This document shows, one piece after another, positions 60,811 to 64,000 of a stretch of 64,000 bases of DNA. The first letter of the stretch is position 1, and every line of letters begins with the position of its first letter. The position numbers and the translations under genes were made by a program. The notes beneath the pieces were generated by a model. It had not been told where the DNA came from, searched no databases, and worked only from the letters and a program-made list of their open reading frames with translations. The DNA is from Opisthorchis felineus (Eukaryota > Platyhelminthes > Trematoda > Opisthorchiida > Opisthorchiidae): NCBI GenBank assembly GCA_004794785.1, contig SJOL01006413.1:447609-511608 (forward strand), in the 5' to 3' direction.

Positions 60811-63299
60811 CTGTTGTTGAAAGTTTTATTAGCTCTCCTAGTTATGGTAGTTTCAGACGGGCTCATAATATTTCTCAGTGAAATTCTAGAAAGGACTAGG
60901 TGGGAAACTTGTAATGCATTGGTATAAATCCGAAGATGATTTGGTATCGTTGTAATGTGTTTTTAAGTTCCTTTAGCCTCTGTCACGAAACTTAAAGGGT
61001 TGCACACTTCGAATAACGCCTTAGATTTATATCAAGCCGTCATTAGGTTCATGTTGGTACATTTAAAGCTTGTCTAGGATCATTAAGCATAAAAAGCTTT
61101 TATCTGGCAACCGACCACAAAACGCAGCCACCTTATTTGCACCTCGGTGTTGTGTGTAATAAATCATATTCAGGGTATGCATTATCAAGTTATGATCAGA
61201 GTGGAAAGTAGGCTGTTGCGCGTATCTCAACACCGAAATAAGTTTTTGCCGCATGGTGCCTCCCCAAACAAAACGAAGGTATATTTTCTTCCATTGGACA
61301 TCCCTAAATGCTATCCCCCTTCATTAAAATAATAGCGAAATTACATGCTATTTCAAGGACTGAATTACTAGAATACTAAGTAAAACACTTCATGAAGAAA
61401 GGAGCTCTACAGCGTCACGCCTTAAGTTTCAAGGTTTTCCCATTCCTAGGTCAGACAGTTCGGCACCCATTGGTACAAATTGCAGGTTTTTAATATCATG
61501 TTTTTCATCAGTTCTTGATATAGCATTGTTTTAGTTGTGAAAACCATGATAGCTTTATCAGATGACGCAATTGCTTGGCCAGGTGAAGTTTTTACGTAAA
61601 CGGCGAAACGCTGTCCGTTAATTATTGACTAGAATTTTTCAAAGGGATACCCCGAAAATTTCCTAATCGGGTGAATCTCCATTCAGCGCGGTGTTTTCTT
61701 TTGGACTAACGATCGTATGCACGTCCATGTTCAGTGCTGAAGCATTATGAGTAAATTGGCATAGTCTATTTGTGGAGGAATCGTCTATCGACTAACTGAG
61801 ATGTAGAGAAAGGAACTATCTTGCACACAAAGGTAATGGCGTCTCACTCAAGCAGCGCTAATATTTTTGCCAAAAAACACCAGTTGGTTGTCGACGTGAT
61901 GTTCCTGAGTGTTGGAGGAGTTAGCTTTGCATCTTAGCGAAAACCACTTATATTTTTTTTTGTTATATGCATTCTGTTTACTCACATATGTGTATATGTA
62001 TGTTCCTGGCCTAAAATTTGTCTTGGTACTCCGGGTTAGGTGCTGCTTTGACTATAACGGCTATGCTGATTGCAATGTTTGCTCCCTCCGGGTTCAGTCC
62101 TATCAGATGTACAAAACGCAAGCAGAGGAACGAGGATTAGAGAGCATCACTAACGGGGACGTCCGCAGATCACGTTTTGCTGTTTACTTCGGGGGAAATT
62201 GTTTCCTTCAGGGGACTAGCATTTCGATATTTATGGAAGCAGTGACTCTGCCTTCCCCCGGAAAAGAACGGATTAGCAACGGCCAACACTAATAACCTCA
62301 TACTCCGACTGTCTAAAAGAAGACCGTGGTTGCTTGCTAAAATAACTTGGTAGAATTACTCCTTACAGGCGACTCCGGTGTGATTCCGAACGCATCTGCT
62401 AGGCGTAGCAACATTAGCAGCGCCACATCCATGCATGCTGTCTGTTTCAGGGGCCACATCAGCCGCCGAAGCGAAACGGGTCAGAATTGCGGCTTCCAGT
62501 AGGGACCATCCATAAAACCTTACCACTCGCCCTCTTGCTGGTCAAACCAGGAGTTTGAAAGCTCCAGGTCAAATATTTAAAACCAATCCGGACCCACATC
62601 CCGGACATCCGGATTTGAAAAAGATTTAAATACTTCGATCGAACAAGACGGAATCCTCAGTTAACTGGAAGATACTTAGAACCGATCGAGTGGTCATAGT
62701 TTCAGGGAGGTCGCATACCAAATCTCGCTGAAAAGAAGACACCACATTTAGGAAGGTGGACCATCCAACAATATGGGCTTGACGCCTGGAAGATCGGGAC
62801 CCAAATGTGTTATAATAATGGAAATGAACCGCTGAAGGTACTCGCTGCCAAAGGACAAGATTGGCACAACAAGATCAGAAGGATTCTCGGACCACAGCTG
62901 GCAGGAACACGGAGTATGCTTCGCTGTATCCATAACTTTTTTCCAGTAATCCTGGTGGGTTAATCCAAGAATGATGACAACTAGTCCTCGAATCAAAAGT
63001 AGGCGTTTTATTACTTTTGTCAGTAACTATGAGCCTACAGTGTCTCATACTGAATAGGGGTTTGGTTCTACACTCAGCTGTCTGACGTTATTCAGTCATA
63101 GCCCAATGGCGACCATCATTTCCAGTGGAAGATTTTAATTTTCCAGTTGACCAATTTCTAGAACCTTAGAAGAAGATACTGGGGCCACTTGGAACTGCAC
63201 AGATGAACGACAACGGCCAGCGTATATTGTCAGTTTGTGCAACTCCAAGGTTGACCAATACTCAGCAAACACGTGAACCCATCCAAGAATTGAGCAAGG
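60811..63299. other. No supported gene
   Basis: The longest plus-strand frame, 61909-62292, has a hydrophobic start (YFFLLYAFCLLTYVYM) but no recognisable domain or splice context. Other frames are shorter. Confidence 0.4.
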
Positions 63300-63640
63300 A
63301 TGTCTTACTGACTATGACACTGTCCGATGAGATCAACTAAATGAAATACCACAAGGTAAGGAAGGAACCATAAAGACGCTCCTCCAACGTTGGGAGGACT
63401 ACAAACATCACTTTCATGAAACAAAACGCGAAGGCCTCTAGGGATGCCGGAATACCCACCGAACTGTTCAAAGTTGGTTTAAAATAATAACAACATGAAT
63501 TCCACAAAATAATTCATTAAGTACGTGAAGCTCCAGATGTCCCGTAGGACGGTGGGAGTGGGGGGAGAAGGAACCATCCGGAAAGCAGGCAACTACCACG
63601 GAATCAGTCTAATCTGTAGTAGTGGTAATAGACAATAATA
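63300..63640 (+). pseudogene. Reverse transcriptase fragment of a second LINE
   Basis: In changing frames on the plus strand: QGKEGTIKTLLQRWEDYKHHF, then DAGIPTELFKVG (as in AGPDGIPPELFK), and further on NYHGISLI (as in NYRGISLL). The order and spacing fit the fingers and palm of a non-LTR reverse transcriptase. It is frameshifted and lacks the YADD region within the window. Confidence 0.65.
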
Positions 63641-64000
63641 TTTGGTAGGAGGCGATTGTCGATCTCGTCACGTTTGAATCTCGCCTATTACCACTCAAAC
63701 CTTTGTGAGGTTGGTACTAATGTAGTCTGTTGGAAAATGAAAGGCGTCTACGCCGAAAGAGGCTAGTACAACCGGTTCCCTTGCTTGCGTGAGGTGGATA
63801 TGTTTAATCAAAATAACGTGTGTGAAACCCACAAACGCATCTAATTTCATTGGACTTATCAGAAGAGCTCCACAGACCACACCCAGTGAGAAGATGGTGT
63901 TTGGGCATTCGGTCACTCGATGAATCTCCTCACTCCACAGTGCTGGTGGGCTATTAGTTAGACAACTGTGCAGTTTGACGGACTGAACAGCAACTGGTGT

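Overview
The window is eukaryotic. Coding sequence is sparse and broken by spliceosomal introns of 0.6-4 kb. The rest is non-coding DNA with microsatellites, decayed non-LTR retrotransposons, foldback repeats and tRNA-derived SINEs. The SINEs carry a type I hammerhead ribozyme, as in the Smalpha-like elements of flukes, and the LINE relic reads like flatworm elements. A digenean trematode is therefore the best guess. Base composition looks less AT-rich than I would expect of Schistosoma, which would fit a liver, lung or intestinal fluke. The species is inference.

The one gene I can name is a receptor tyrosine kinase of the ROR family on the minus strand. Seven exons from 31876 down to 16391 join in perfect phase (1-2-1-1-1-1-2, then stop) and give about 1,110 codons. 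In order they encode an Ig domain (31876-31699 and 27722-27613), a ten-cysteine Frizzled-type CRD (24661-24530, 21720-21445, 21299-21198), a transmembrane helix with a very long Ser/Asn/Pro-rich juxtamembrane region (20577-19407), and a complete kinase domain with C-terminal tail (17756-16391). No kringle is visible: the last CRD exon joins the transmembrane exon in phase. The 5' end is not settled. Candidate signal-peptide exons lie near 36.2 kb and 41.2 kb.

Outside this gene the signals are weaker. Three minus-strand blocks at 48.8-49.0, 57.7-57.8 and 60.6-60.8 kb have good splice signals at both ends, the same phase 1-1 symmetry as extracellular modules, and cysteines. They may be a second extracellular gene or extra N-terminal exons of the ROR gene. 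Two minus-strand blocks at 8.3-8.6 and 11.0-11.2 kb may belong to another gene downstream. A plus-strand signal-peptide-like first exon lies at 55.4 kb.

Repeats: a LINE relic with endonuclease and reverse transcriptase runs on the minus strand over about 41.65-44.84 kb. It is interrupted by a foldback insertion with two 82-bp arms and an 11-bp target duplication. Related foldback arms lie at 29.9-30.6 kb, a second foldback family at 28.7-29.1 kb (single copy at 45.4 kb), and five SINE copies at 13.2, 25.7, 26.1, 48.3 and 50.7 kb. A second reverse transcriptase fragment is at 63.3-63.6 kb. A GATA tetranucleotide tract (7.45 kb) and AT dinucleotide tracts (30.74, 60.50 kb) complete the picture.
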